DNA of 64,000 nucleotides from assembly GCF_000149955.1 (NCBI RefSeq), contig NC_030989.1, positions 3,856,402 to 3,920,401 of the forward strand, written 5' to 3'. The notes below the pieces were generated by a model. It saw nothing but the letters and a program-made list of their open reading frames with translations, searched no databases and was not told the DNA's origin. Numbering within the stretch: position 1 is the stretch's first letter; each line of letters begins with the position of its first letter. Below, one piece after another: positions 9,911 through 22,929 of the stretch. Source of the stretch: Fusarium oxysporum f. sp. lycopersici 4287 (Eukaryota > Ascomycota > Sordariomycetes > Hypocreales > Nectriaceae). The translations under genes were made by a program, and so were the position numbers.

Positions 9911-12625
9911 CTAGGACGACTCTGTCCAGTTGACTTGATCCATGACCTGTCCAGCAGTTGGGTGCGTATATCCAATCCTCAAGCGCAGACGCAGAGGCTA
10001 AAACATTCGTTAGTATATCAAATTCTTTTGCCGGGGATTGGGAATGACACTTACCCCTTTGCATCCGGACACTCGCATCATCTGGCTGGCTTCAGCCCCA
10101 GGTCCGAGGTCCGATGAAGAGATGCTCAGCAGTTGCAGCTTCTGAGACTTGGGAACGGCAGCTTGTAGAGATACATTGGAGAGATTCGCTGAACCAGAAG
10201 TGTTGATGAACTTTGCGGTGGCTTGAATCATACCCTCCGCGTTGCGTTGGATCTGGAATGTCACGTTAAGGTCATTCGCGTTATAGCAGGGAATACCAGC
10301 AGGTGCCTGCGATGCCTGAGGTTGAGGTGCTGACGACACGGGAGACATGAGGTCGAGGTTCGATGAAGGTGGGGCAGGAGAAGCTGTAGATGGCACGGGG
10401 GCAGAGCCAAATAGGTCCATGATGTTCGATACGTTGGATTGCTGAGGAGGCGGCGAGGAGGCAGATGGAGGAGGAGAAGAGGTACCTAAGATATCGGCGA
10501 GGAGATCAGTGTTTGTCGTTGAGGGAGCAGCTGGTGACGCAGCAGGCGCGTCCATAATATCCAGGAGGTCTTGTTCTGTTGGCTTGATGACTCTTGACTT
10601 CCTGTTGGCGGCCTTCTTCTTTGTAGGAGCTTGTCCAAGAACACGAGACTCCTCCTTGATCTGAGGAATAGGCATCTTCTCGAGCACTCCACGTCGGACC
10701 TGGTCAAAGCTGAAGAGGTTGCCATATTCAACGACTCGCTGTTGAATCTCGATATCGAGGCTGGTCTGGTGATATTGCAGGATCCTTCGGATCTTCTCAA
10801 TCTGAGCTGGGTCAGAGAAGCGGGTTGTCAACTTCATCAAGGCTGTCACAATGTACTCTGTGGACACTTGTGTGGCGTATGCACTGTTAAGTATCAAGGA
10901 GAACAAGTCGACAACCTCATGCTCCTTAACCTCCTGGACAAGCTCCTCTTCCTCGTATTGTCCACCCTTGAGCAGAGCGTCTGCATATTCGCCGATGCAC
11001 CAAGCACCTGCTTGCGTCAGACTCTCCTGAGTAATGTCTTTCTTAAGGTTGATATAGAGTTTTTGAACCGCATACGTCTGTAGCTCAGGGGTGGTAGCGA
11101 CAAGGCGAACAAATGATGATAGGATCTGCTCCTTGACGTAGTTACCGGCAAGAGACAAAACCCGGAGCATTGTATCGAAGTGCCATCGTTTGTTAGGCGC
11201 AAACTTGTCAGCGGCGATACCTATCTGGCTGGTCATTGTTGGCTTAAACTCATTATCGGCAACCTCCAAGAAGGCAAGAAGCTCCCGAATCAACACTCGA
11301 ACATTGCCCTCGTTAATCAAGGTAAAGCTCAGGTCCAGAGCTCGGCGGCGAATACTGATATCAGGGTCTCTCAAACATTCCAGAATGGTGTTTCGATGTC
11401 TCTGCACAGCATTGGGCTCGATGGCGACAACCTTGATCAGGGTGTTGAGAGCCACGTATCGAATGTTGTTATCGCGGTTGGTGAGGAACTTGCCCAGAAT
11501 GTTGACACCGAGCACCCTCAATCCAGAATCGGCCTCGATGTCGAGAATCGTGCGCACAGCTTCGTACAGGATGGAATTTCCAACATTCTTGGATGATTCG
11601 GTGTTGGTAGCAACCTGGGCTAGGATATCGTTGATCTGCTCGCTGGTCTCTGCATCACCCACAGCCAGGACTCGCAGCAGGTGAAGGATCTTGACCTGCA
11701 GGAAGGGGTCGGTAATGCCAGTAACGTCGTGTTCGGGTGCGTAACCTGAAGTAGCGAGCCCTTTCAAAGTTCTGACAAGTCCTGGGACAAAAGACCTGAA
11801 CTTTTCAACAATTCCTTCTTCTCCGCCCTCCTCCTCGTCTGCCTCGCAGAGACTTGTCACCAGGGTGAGACCGCAGAGCAAGACGCCGTGGTTTCTGTCG
11901 GACAGAAGCTGTGTCGCCTTGTCAATGAAGTGCTCTTGTAAGTCTGGAACCTTTCGACATATGCGCATTGCGCACAGAGCAGCCTTTCTTCGAATATATG
12001 GGTTGGCTGTGGCTACAAGGGTCTCGATTTCGGGGAAGAGATCTCGTGACATCTCAATCGAGGCGATGTTTCCTAGTGTACAGAGAGCAAGTCCAACAAC
12101 ATATTGGTTGGAATGTCCGAGATCGCTAAACCAAAGTCAGCAACCAGATGTTGGATTCAAAGGGCGTTAGGAGAAGTGTACTTCTTGAGCGAGTTGGTAA
12201 CCAATGTCAAGACTTCTTGATTCTCATCCAACAACAAACTTGTAGCCAGGTGTCCCAGACGTTTATCGGCGAATCGAGGGGAGGCGAGGAGCTTCAAGCA
12301 TTCGATCTGTCCAAAATGGGTTCGCTCTCCAAGGGTGAACAAGTAGAGTAACTTTGCGACATTGTTGCGACTGCCTATGCATCAGTATCTCCATCCCTCC
12401 AATAGAACTGTTGAACCCACCGAATGTTGGGATCGTGGCTCTCCTCTCGAAAGCTGGCGCGGATGGCAGCGCTCTCTTTCTGAATGACAGCTCGCTCGTC
12501 GGCGATCGTCTTGGCCGCACGCACATTTCGAATAAACTGCTTGACTATCCCGAGCAAAAGTAAAGGTAAGCCTCTAACTGATCAGATCGCGGAGGATAGC
12601 TCGTCGGTGCCGTACGGGAACTCAT
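9911..12625 (-). CDS. APL4: AP-1 clathrin adaptor complex, gamma-adaptin subunit
   Basis: Five exons (12625-12616, 12544-12421, 12370-12182, 12125-10055, 9997-9911) give 826 residues. The first coding exon is only 10 nt (MSS plus one base) and joins to [20 protein letters not shown], the conserved start of gamma-adaptin. The Adaptin_N solenoid covers about residues 1-560 ([39 protein letters not shown]). A Pro/Ser/Ala hinge (about 580-700) leads to the gamma-ear domain, whose last strand lies in the 87-nt terminal exon ([20 protein letters not shown]). The role is sorting between trans-Golgi and endosomes. Clathrin light chain, Tlg2 and a Golgi mannosidase lie within 15 kb. Confidence 0.95.
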
Positions 12626-13186
12626 CTTGGGAGGACAGACCCAGCGGTTGGGCCGTCTGGTCGATGCTTATCCAGGGGTTGTGAGGGAAGCGATGGGGGC
12701 TCGTCGAAGCTCAATCAGCCCTGGGATAGAGCAATGAGCTACTGTTGCTTTATATGCGTGTCGAGGCGGAGGACAGAATAGGGAGGTTTCGTCGGAGCCT
12801 ACTCAAGGCAGCTGAATAAAAGAGAAACCGAGTTGCGCCGTCAAGTTACAGGTCAGTGTCAGTGACGGTGTGTGCTGTGCTGTGCTGTACTTCTGCTTGC
12901 GTTGCGGCGGACACCTTTCAGACGGGACGTGGGGCACAGAGCAGGCCTACGCCGAATTAGATTTGCTTGGCAGTACGTACTGCGTTAGTCATCACTAAAT
13001 ATGAAATAAGCTTCATTGAATCCATAAGGCACGAATACAAACATCATTAAAAGAAAAAAAAAAGAATAAGTATACTTGTTTCTTCGTACACGCATGATAT
13101 TATAACTCTAGGAATACACACAGGAACCGCTCATACAGTGTTTAAACCTTTTCCTTCCCATACACATCCGTCCTCCACAAATAATC
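12626..13186. other. Intergenic, AP-1 gamma promoter and mannosidase 3' region
   Basis: Contains a short TGCTG/GCTGT tandem near 12866-12890 and an A-rich run near 13050-13070, likely the mannosidase poly(A) region on the minus strand. No gene seen. Confidence 0.5.
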
Positions 13187-15075
13187 TTACTTTACATCTG
13201 GACGACTCAGAGGGTGTGCTTCCGTGTTCAGCACCCACTCATCCAAGCTGATAACATCAAATTCGCTGAAGATGAGGTAAAAGTACTTGAGAGTCTCTGC
13301 CAACCAGAAACTCTCCATACTGTCCATCTTTGTAGGCTCTGCTTTGGTGACATCGTCTATCGCTGAAGCCGCAATCTCAGTTCGTGTCACCTTCTCGATC
13401 GTCTCGAACATGGTCCACGCCTTTTCCATCCATTGCGCATCTCCTGTGACGCGATACATGATGAAGATGGACTCAATGGCCTCGGGCCGGAGAATGTAAC
13501 GTGCATCGCTCACGTCGATCATACCTTTGGGAAGGTTGTGCTTCTTGATCACGTCGTGAACTGTGGGCTTCTTCCAGTCTGATCCTCTCAACGGCGGTGC
13601 CCTGAAGTCAGGAGCGTGTTGCTCTTCAATAGCCTTGAGCCACCGGTCCTCGTTCCAGGTGCAATCGCTCGAGTCCTTAGCATCGACGCCGCCACACGAG
13701 ATGAAGTTGAAGATCTCAGGTCCAAGTCCCGTCTGTGTAGCCTGATAAGCCCAAATACATCCATCTGTGAGTTGGGAAGCGATCTCGAGATCGGCTGGGC
13801 GGTTGAAAATCTTGCTGCCCATTGCTACCATACCGCCAGCGAAGCAGGTCAGATGCTGGCCTCGTGCAACATAGGTGTACTTGGGTTGCTCGCCTGGCAA
13901 ATCGGTTACCTGGTAGTCTCCAGAGATGAGGATCGGCTTGTCCGAAGGTGTCAATGCTCGCTTGAAAAGGTGCTTGATGGCAACAGGAATGAAGTTTTCG
14001 TATAGTCGACGTGGTTGCTCGAGTTGGCCGCCGAGAAGAAGATACCACTTGGGAAGATACTCATACAGCGAATCAGACATACCACCAAGGGTGAAGTCTG
14101 AACCAGCATGGAAGGCTGGCGTATAAGCATCAACGACTACCGGCCACATTCCAGGAAGACGAGTGTTGAGTTGCGTAGACTCAAACTGGTCTCCAATTCT
14201 CTTGATAGCGTCATAGAATCTCGGGTTGCCGGTTAGCTGAGATAGTTTAGTGAGCTCGAGACTCAAGGAGCCAAGTTCAGAAACAAGAGCCTCCCGCGAG
14301 GGAGACTGAGCTTGGCCATAAGCAGATCTAAGCATGTTAGACACAATGTCAATACGTGATTAATGTCGAGGAAAACTCACTTCTTCCATTCCCATCGAGT
14401 AACTGGCATATGGTTCGGTGTATCAAAGGCGCACATGAGCAGGTCTCCCAGCTCAATAGCCTTCTTCAAGAGGATAGGATGAGCTCTTCCGCTTAATTCA
14501 TATGCCGACAGGAATCCACCAAGATAGCGAATGTTGGTCTCGAAAATGTTGATAGTTGCCATGGGACTCCTGGTGAAATCAATACCGTCTGCAGCGGCAA
14601 CAGCTTTTGTGAACTCGTCCTTCATGTCCATGATCCAAAGGGTATCGAGGGCGTCGACCAGAGTGGCAGCCCAACCGCCAAAGGGGTCCTTGGACTTGCC
14701 GGTCAACGGGGTCACCTCGTCGTGCATCCAGGCATAGTTGGAATATCCGCTCCAGCTGTGCTCGAAACTCTTCTTGACTGCAGCCAATCGCGACAGTCGC
14801 AGCTCCTTGGCCGCGGCGCTCTCGACCGGAGTAGTAGCCTGAATCTTGGGGACCTTGACATCTCCGGTGATCTTTGGCAAGGCAGCTAATTTCTCCTTGG
14901 GAATAGGATATTTAGGTAATCTTCGGGTCCAGGCCGTGGCGCCCTTTCCAGCAAGAGGATCTCCATTACCAAACAGCTTGAAGCCAGAGTCTGAATTTGA
15001 CCAGTACCAAAAGCACAAGATCCAGATGAAGGCGACACCAATCCAGAGACGGCCTCGCCGTAGGGGACCCGCCAT
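13187..15075 (-). CDS. Mannosyl-oligosaccharide alpha-1,2-mannosidase, GH47, type II membrane protein
   Basis: Two exons (15075-14381, 14327-13187) give 611 residues. Translation starts at MAGPLRRGRLWIG; the upstream GTG at 15111 is rejected. A basic cytoplasmic tail precedes one membrane helix (about residues 10-26), as in Golgi/ER class I mannosidases. GH47 hallmarks: MHDEV (acidic pair at 119-120), GGWAATLVDALDTLWI, ETNIRYLGGFLSAYELSG, and near the end SFWLAETLKYFYLIFSE plus NTEAHP, whose Thr600 is the calcium ligand in this family. It trims N-glycans on secreted and wall proteins. Whether it is the ER or a Golgi isoform cannot be settled here; the length and tail fit either. Confidence 0.92.
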
Positions 15076-16820
15076 TGTGTAGATAGTTAGTGGACTGCTA
15101 ATAAGCAGCACAGGGTCTAGGTGAGAGAAGATAGTGAGGCGTGATCTGGGACCTCACATCGCAGGCCCAAGACGGGAAAAAGGCTGAGGTAAGTTCAAAG
15201 GCGTTGATGTTGGAGCTGTCAAAAAGATTGGCGATGTGTCTCGACTTGAGGGGGACCAACAGCAAGTCCATTCAAGCCCGAGGCCGAGTCTAGACACGTC
15301 CCGTCTTATTAGAGCGAGAGGTAGGTACCTTAGGCTACGGGTAAGGAATCGAAGGGACAGGACGGGACGGGGGGAGTAACAGAAAAAGGGCAAATGGCTC
15401 TGATTCTTAGTCGATAAATAAACCCTCAATCTTCAGCGCATAAATGTCTGAAATCAGTGTCAAGTGTCAGTGTATGTGGCTGAGAGCTGTCTCGTTTCTT
15501 CTGTCCAGTTGAAAATACGACATGAAATTGCGGCGGGCGGTCTACGTCTACAATCACTAGCCTACTAACACGTAAAGGAATGCGCCGTACGAATAGCGAT
15601 GAATCCTGCGAGTGTGGCATCTGACATCCTGTACCTACAGTAGGTTGCTGGTATGGTAGCAACAGGGTCCTTTTTCCCATTAATTACCTACTGTACCTGT
15701 AAATGCTTCCCTTGCTTGGCATTCATCCTTCAATACCTTAAATTGGACAGAACCGTTGTTAATGCGGTTTCACGTAGCACAAACGTTGGATTATGAACTC
15801 TTTTCGGTTCTTTTGCCTTGACTGGCCAATGCCACATTTCCCTCTCTGTCAGCCCCTTTCGAACCCTTAAATGGCAGAAAACATCTCGAGACTTTGGAGA
15901 GAATCAGCTCGTACTCCTGTGGGGTCAAACCTAGCAGCTCCCTTGCAATATAATTAGACGATGTGGCATAGCCATGTAAGCTAAGCTGACCCGGCTGCCT
16001 TCTCCAACTGGTCTAGCTAAATACTTGGGCTTTGGTTCTTCGGAGCCTTATATCAGCCGTGAGCCACTCATATTCAGCAAGCTTTCAAGGGTTGGCTCCC
16101 TCAACAAAGGAGTCCCTATGAGCGGATCCTGCCCCTGAACAGTAAGATCAAGAGGGCAGCTCGAGTTGACCATTCGCGGCGAGGGAGCATGCATGTCAAT
16201 CGTGTTTTATAGTTTCGGCAGTCATGTTCATGTTGAAAGAGGCTGGACATGCTTTGAGCCTTTGAGGCCCTGGATTAGCAGATACCCTTACATGCATTAT
16301 ACTCGATAAGCCACACTTCCAGGCTCCCGCCCCGTGGGTTGTAGGGCTGATTGTTCTTCCATGTCATGGCCCCCAGCGAGAAGATTGGCTCCAACGGCGG
16401 GCACGTTTTCCAGACCGCCCGCCGCCCATTCGTTGCCCCTCACCAAAGCCATTGGATGGCCATCAGTTGATATGCGGACTGGCCATGGTAACAATCACAA
16501 ATTTGATAACAGTACATATACGGCACGAATATGCAGTTCGCGGGCCAAATGGAAAATTGCTCAGTTGTTAGAAGCCATGAAGGCAGAGTCCGTGGCACAA
16601 AAGCCACAGAGATAGCAAGTAACACGGGAAGCAAGCCGATTACCCTCCACAACTTCAGTCCAACCAGTCCCAGATGCCCTTCGTTTCGCTTGCAGTTTTG
16701 CCACTAAGTAAAGAAGATTCAACCAGTTCCCTCCTCATGCCATGCGTGTTCGTTACTCATCGACTAGCGAGAGATAGCAGGACCGAAGGTTTGGTCGATG
16801 AGGTATCAGAATATTGTCTC
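15076..16820. other. 1.7-kb intergenic region downstream of calmodulin
   Basis: No supportable gene; open frames are short and lack domains. It carries the mannosidase promoter at the left and the calmodulin 3' end at the right. A TACCTTAGG word lies at 15326-15334 (see repeat-word finding). Confidence 0.5.
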
Positions 16821-17792
<972 letters not shown>

Positions 17793-18637
17793 GTTGGATG
17801 TATGTGGTAGCAACGGTTGTGATAGTAAAAAAGGTGGATGTCGATCGCACGAGAAGGAAGAAAGATGACTTGGGCAAGTTCTGAGGTCGCGGGGTCTTGA
17901 GCCAAGAGTGTCGGACCTTTTCGTTTCACGGGTTTGGTTGGAGCTTTCGTGGGGAGACCCAAAGGTCAGGGGAAAGTCGGTACCTAAGGCAGGAAAATGG
18001 TACATGCACTAACAAAGGAGAGACAATGCACTGTGTTTTGGATGTTCAGGGGGCCGATGATCCTGAAATTAGGGGGAGGGACCTTGTCATGGCAGCTCAA
18101 GCACACTGTGCGGCTTGTTCTGGAGTGATGCTTCAACTGCAGGGAGCGAGCGGCCTTTGTTGAAGCATTGTTAGAACGGGAGAGAAAAGAGCTGATAATT
18201 TGAATGACTTCTGCAGTTTATCAAGTTATTACTACAAGTTTTTCGAATAAAAAGTCAAGTTTGAGATCCAATACCCGTTAACCAGCTTGATTTTGAGGAA
18301 TAGTGTAATACCGCTATAAGAAAAAGAGCTCTGTTCTTTAGTGGAGGCAAGGTGGTAGAGGTACATGCCGTGAGGTGAACCTAAACAGAACTAGAAGGGG
18401 ACACTCTCCCCTGTCATTTTAGCCAACGGAAGTGGTCCAGTGTCGTAATGCCTCCAGCGGAAGCCAGCTATCAGCCTCAACCCGCATCTCGACTCTATTT
18501 GCGATCTTCTCACTCATGACGACAATACCTTCCTCACCTCTCGTCCTATGACGTTCACACTCGCGATTTAATCTAGTCGAAACCCTCATTCTATTGCCGC
18601 GCCTGACGATAGCTTCAGCCCCTAATTTGCGTCCGCC
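17793..18637. promoter_or_regulatory. Divergent region between calmodulin and Tlg2-type syntaxin
   Basis: 845 bases holding both promoters. A TACCTAAGG word lies at 17981-17989. No ORF with domain content. Confidence 0.5.
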
Positions 18638-19820
18638 ATGTGGCGAGACCGCACGAACCTGTAAGACGCCCATTGTTACCTGTCATTGTCTATAGTTGTC
18701 GGCTTCACCTCCACATAACGAGCCCATATGCTGACGCAGCTTGCAAATAAAGATACATCTCCTACCGGCAGTCTTACGCGCATCACCCTACACAGCGAAG
18801 ACCATATGGACCAGGCGCCCTTGCTTCTGGTCCCCTTGCCGACACCTATACCAGCAGCTATGCGAACGACGATCGTCGCGGCCTTCTATCGGCCGGCGCA
18901 TTTGAAGACGATGGCGATGCCGTGATTGAGATGGATCTATTGCCCCCTCGATGGGCTGATGTTTCGGATGAGATCACAGACTTGCTTGCCAATATCGCGA
19001 CAAAGGGCCAGAGCTTGGAGAAGCTACACCAAAAGCATGTGCTACCTGGTTTCAATGACGAAGACGCTAAAAGGGCCGAGGAAGCGCAAATAGAGAAGCT
19101 TACACAAGAGATCACCAAGGGTTTTCATGACTGCCATCGCTGCATTCAAAGAATCGAACAAATGGTGCGGGAATCACAGCACGCAGGTACCATCACAAGG
19201 GCAGAGGAGACCATGGCCAAGAACATACAAATTTCGCTGGCTGCTCGAGTTCAAGATGCAAGCGCTAGCTTCAGAAAGAAACAGAGTGCTTATCTAAAGA
19301 GTTGGTGCCCCCCCCTCCCCCGTTTCCCACCGGTATATTCTAACTTGGACTCCCAGAGCTTCGTGGCATGGGTGGCTTTGGCGGTTTGAGTCCTAGTGAG
19401 AGATCTGGTACACCCCAGCCAGGTTCCTATCTCGACCCATCTCTTCAAGAATCTGACGCAGATCGATCCTTTTCACAATCGACACTCCAAGCAACCCAAC
19501 AGCAAAGAGTGCTCCATTCTAATGATGCTGCGATTGCTCAACGTGAACGAGAGATTGAGGATATTGCTCAAGGCATTATCGAACTGTCTGACCTCTTTCG
19601 AGATCTCCAGAACATGGTCATCGACCAGGGCACAATGCTGGACCGTATCGACTACAATGTTGAGCGCATGAACACTGATGTCAAAGCCGCTGACAAGGAG
19701 CTAGTTGTAGCTTCTGGCTACCAGCGGAGGACGACCAAGCGCAAGATCATCCTTCTCCTCATTCTTATAATCTTTGGCATGATCATTCTGTTGGTGATCA
19801 AACCCAAGAAGCATGGGTAG
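18638..19820 (+). CDS. TLG2: Tlg2/syntaxin-16-type t-SNARE
   Basis: Three exons (18638-18660, 18753-19300, 19357-19820) give 344 residues. The start MWRDRTNLYISYRQSY is the conserved syntaxin-16 N-peptide, which in the family binds the Sec1/Munc18 protein Vps45. The intron-1 acceptor is the AAG at 18750-18752, since the nearer CAG lies only about four bases from the CTGAC branch site. Residues about 80-180 form the Habc region. The Qa SNARE motif spans about 255-315 (REREIEDIAQGIIELSDLF, zero-layer Gln in MVIDQG), followed by a basic stretch and a C-terminal membrane anchor (IILLLILIIFGMIILLVI). Acts in endosome-to-trans-Golgi fusion. Intron 2 contains an 8-C and a 5-C run. Confidence 0.93.
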
Positions 19821-20002
19821 AGGTGTTTTTTCATGGCAATCTCAGGGATACCCGCTGTCTCCCTTGACATATCCCCGCGCGGGCATAGAGAGGCAGCAAT
19901 TATTAAACACATGTACCAATACAATGTAAAGCAAGTAATGGGACATGTCACTGATGTGTTTGGAGTCACGGTTCTCTGTTCGTTTTTTATTTATTATTCT
20001 AT

Positions 20003-22537
20003 TTAGAACCAGTCTTTCTCTTTGGTCCTCGAGGCGTGTGGTTTAGAAGAAATACGATCATCGTTATCATAACTCTTTTCGAAAAGCCTAGGATAGCTCT
20101 TCCATAACTTAGGTTTTTGCTTCTCGATCTCCGACGCAAATTGCGCCTCGTTGGGGAGAATCTGAGAACCCCAGGCCCCTTCCACCAGCCGCTTCATGTT
20201 CGCTGGGGAGAGCTCCCTATCGTCTCTCGCCCTGGCCCTGGGTCTCATGGGCAATCGAGCCACTGCGAGACGATTTATTACTGTACTTCGCACTATTTGG
20301 GGATCAACGTAGACACCCTTGTCTCTCAGCACAGCCAGCAAGCGAACACCACAGGCCAGGTCGAAGTCTGCGATCCCCACTGGCTTGGTGTTTGCGAGAG
20401 AAGGCTGAATCGGCTGTTGCGCCAAGGTCTGATCAAAGCCCCATCGAACGATGGCGCGCTGCAGACTGATATCGAAGATCTTCTGTATGGGGTGTTGTCT
20501 GTTCGTGAATGGCAGATCTGCTGGTATACGAAATGCGTAGTTGGGATCGTTTCGATTCTTCGAACGTTTGTGATATTTCTGTTTGGGGTTTGTCTCGTTC
20601 TGGCATGGGCCTATTTCGGCTCTCCAGAACTCCTCCTTAAAATGGCTCCTTTTCTTCTTCCCATCGGCGAAGGAATAGTATTCAGACCAAGTCTCTGACT
20701 CCCCGTTCAACTCTTTGGTTTTGCTATCAGGCTTGGGGGGCTGGTCCTGCCGATGCACGGGTATCAAACCCCCTGGCTCTGGCCTGTAGAGTTCACATAT
20801 CTCATAACTTAGCCCTTCTAGATCATTAAAACGTCCCAGACGTCCGAGGTTATAGAGCAATATTTGCCAGTACCGAACAGGAACGGCAACCCCATGTCGT
20901 GCGACTCGCAACGAGAGGTGAATAGCTCGGTCAAGCGTGCCCTGTCTGGTGAGCTTTGGATGGTACCATATATCTTCAAAGATACGGCTTAGAAGTGCTT
21001 TCGAGTTCTTCTGCTCCATGGTAACATCCAGGCTATCCATCCTATCAACGACATTTCTGACTTTCGCAAGATGCTTCATGGATAGAGCCATACTCAGGTG
21101 TTTATTGAGATCCTTGGAGATGATGTTATCCTTACTTGGTCCTGGAGTAGCTGCCACGCCTTCAACTTCTTGGAGTAATCGCTCTAAGCCCCAATCTTGC
21201 CGTTGAGCGGAAGACGCAAGTAGCGTTGACCGCGTCTCCGGATTCCCAAACTCTTCTGGGTGTATATCGCAGTGTAGAAGGGTTCTGAGCAAGTCGTCCT
21301 CACCTCGTTCAGCGAAGGAGATGATTGCATTGCAATAGGCTCCGGATCTAATTTCGATCCCTAACTTTCGGAGTTGTTTCAGGCGATCAGCAACTCCATG
21401 GGCGTCATCTTCTCTCAACGCAATGGATTGTAACGAATAATAGCTAATTGTGCGGAGGCCAATCTTATGCATCAGGTTGATCGCAAACTCTGAAGAAGTC
21501 CACGAGCTGGCGAACCATCGTGCTGTAAACCTGTCGCTGAAAAAACTACTGTTCGTTTCCAATCGGGTATCCTTTTGTACAGAGGTACCAACGCCATCAC
21601 CAACGCTGGTGTCTCCATTGAGTACTGCCAGCTCTTCCTTCGTAAGCTGGATTGCGGAAAAGTAGTGGGAAAGAAAATCCAAGAAAGGCATGGACTTAGG
21701 CGACTTGGGATGGTCATTGAAAAGATTGAACCTTTTTCTCCAGACACGCGCGGCATGTGACTGGCCACTTTCGAAAAGAGCCGGCACAACATAGTCGTAC
21801 AACTCACGGTATGGACTGAAAACGTATATCTTGGTCAAAGTACTCTGAAGCTTGGGAGTGAAGTCGATGGCACAACTTGCCAGCAGAGCACCGAAGCTAT
21901 CCAGATCAGGACGGAACATGGGCATGAGTTTGAAATGCCAGCCCAATGCAGTTTCGTAATCAGCGTGTGCTAAATAGAAATGAACCACTTTCAGGTATAG
22001 TTCAGGCCAATTGAAATCGTGAGTTTCTAGAAGTTGTCCTGCGACCTTGAAAAGTTCCTCCATCCGGTCAGAATTCGTCAACGCTGCCTCCAAGATGTTA
22101 TCACGCAGAAACAGAGCTCCAGTTTTGGTTAAGAGATGCGATTGGTCTCTGTCCTGAAGCTCCAGAAACGTCTTCCAAGTTCCTTGGTCTCCGCGATCCT
22201 GACGGCTCGTTAGAATGCGACGCTCCCAAGAGGATATGGCATCCAAATCAGAGTTCAGGCCCGAGGGAGTATCTTGTTCGCTTCCACGCAGGCGAATGCC
22301 CAGCGGGAAGGGTAATTCGGGTTTTGGCGGCCATTGTGAAGTCTCTTGTTGAAGATTATGCTGTCTCGTCCCACCCCCAGCTTCTCGGTCAGAAATCAGC
22401 CTATCATCTTTTTCGTATATTCTCGTAAGTGCTGGCGCCGATTCCGTATTATATTGAGATCTGTGTTGTGTGAGTGTCCTGATGTATCGAGTATATGCGG
22501 ATTGGCGGATTCGAAATTGTGTAGGGATTCGATGCAT
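20003..22537 (-). CDS. Predicted mitochondrial protein of unknown function, helical-repeat type
   Basis: Single exon, 844 residues, ATG at 22537. The N-terminus MHRIPTQFRIRQSAYTRYIR is Arg-rich with no acidic residues in the first 30, a strong mitochondrial presequence. The body is alpha-helical and resembles pentatricopeptide-type repeats in places (LKVVHFYLAHADYETALGW, then RPDLDSFGALLASCAI; a similar pattern around FAERGEDDLLRTLL). The C-terminus is basic and polar. I do not recognise a named family. By analogy with fungal PPR proteins it could act in mitochondrial RNA processing or translation, but that is inference. It is head-to-head with a cytochrome c oxidase subunit gene, which fits a mitochondrial role. 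Codon use looks ordinary. Confidence 0.75.
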   Translation of the reverse strand: MHRIPTQFRIRQSAYTRYIRTLTQHRSQYNTESAPALTRIYEKDDRLISDREAGGGTRQHNLQQETSQWPPKPELPFPLGIRLRGSEQDTPSGLNSDLDAISSWERRILTSRQDRGDQGTWKTFLELQDRDQSHLLTKTGALFLRDNILEAALTNSDRMEELFKVAGQLLETHDFNWPELYLKVVHFYLAHADYETALGWHFKLMPMFRPDLDSFGALLASCAIDFTPKLQSTLTKIYVFSPYRELYDYVVPALFESGQSHAARVWRKRFNLFNDHPKSPKSMPFLDFLSHYFSAIQLTKEELAVLNGDTSVGDGVGTSVQKDTRLETNSSFFSDRFTARWFASSWTSSEFAINLMHKIGLRTISYYSLQSIALREDDAHGVADRLKQLRKLGIEIRSGAYCNAIISFAERGEDDLLRTLLHCDIHPEEFGNPETRSTLLASSAQRQDWGLERLLQEVEGVAATPGPSKDNIISKDLNKHLSMALSMKHLAKVRNVVDRMDSLDVTMEQKNSKALLSRIFEDIWYHPKLTRQGTLDRAIHLSLRVARHGVAVPVRYWQILLYNLGRLGRFNDLEGLSYEICELYRPEPGGLIPVHRQDQPPKPDSKTKELNGESETWSEYYSFADGKKKRSHFKEEFWRAEIGPCQNETNPKQKYHKRSKNRNDPNYAFRIPADLPFTNRQHPIQKIFDISLQRAIVRWGFDQTLAQQPIQPSLANTKPVGIADFDLACGVRLLAVLRDKGVYVDPQIVRSTVINRLAVARLPMRPRARARDDRELSPANMKRLVEGAWGSQILPNEAQFASEIEKQKPKLWKSYPRLFEKSYDNDDRISSKPHASRTKEKDWF

Positions 22538-22929
22538 GGCTGGGTAAATTCACCAGCATTAGCTGGTCTCGTATCATCGCATCGGTCGTGGTCGAGAAGA
22601 TAATAGTAAAATCATCGAGACTGTCTTAAGATTGAGACTTTGAGATCTTCAAAAGGTCCTTCATCATAGCTCCAAATTTTTTGGGGGGGGGTTGCGCATC
22701 ATAAACTTAGGCACTTTACAGGCAAGTAGAGTGCCAGGGGGGTGCACCAACACGTGCCCACCCACCAACGAAAACGTCAAGAGCTCTGCTGAGTCATACT
22801 CCCGGCTCCCCGTCAAGTTATGGCCTCATTTCTTTACCCGAACTTCGACATCCTCCGTTCACCAACTCAACCACCCCACGCGAAACCAACCTTCGAAGCC
22901 TCCCAGAACTCTCATTAACCGACATCAAA
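22538..22929. promoter_or_regulatory. Putative bidirectional promoter of two mitochondrial genes
   Basis: 392 bases between the ATGs of the orphan mitochondrial protein (minus) and the Cox7-like gene (plus). It includes a run of nine G at 22683-22691. No ORF or RNA gene seen. Confidence 0.5.

Noticed and set aside
18739..18740. CAG acceptor for Tlg2 intron 1
   Set aside because: It is only about four bases from the CTGAC branch site and gives the wrong frame; the AAG at 18750-18752 gives the conserved LYISYRQSY.
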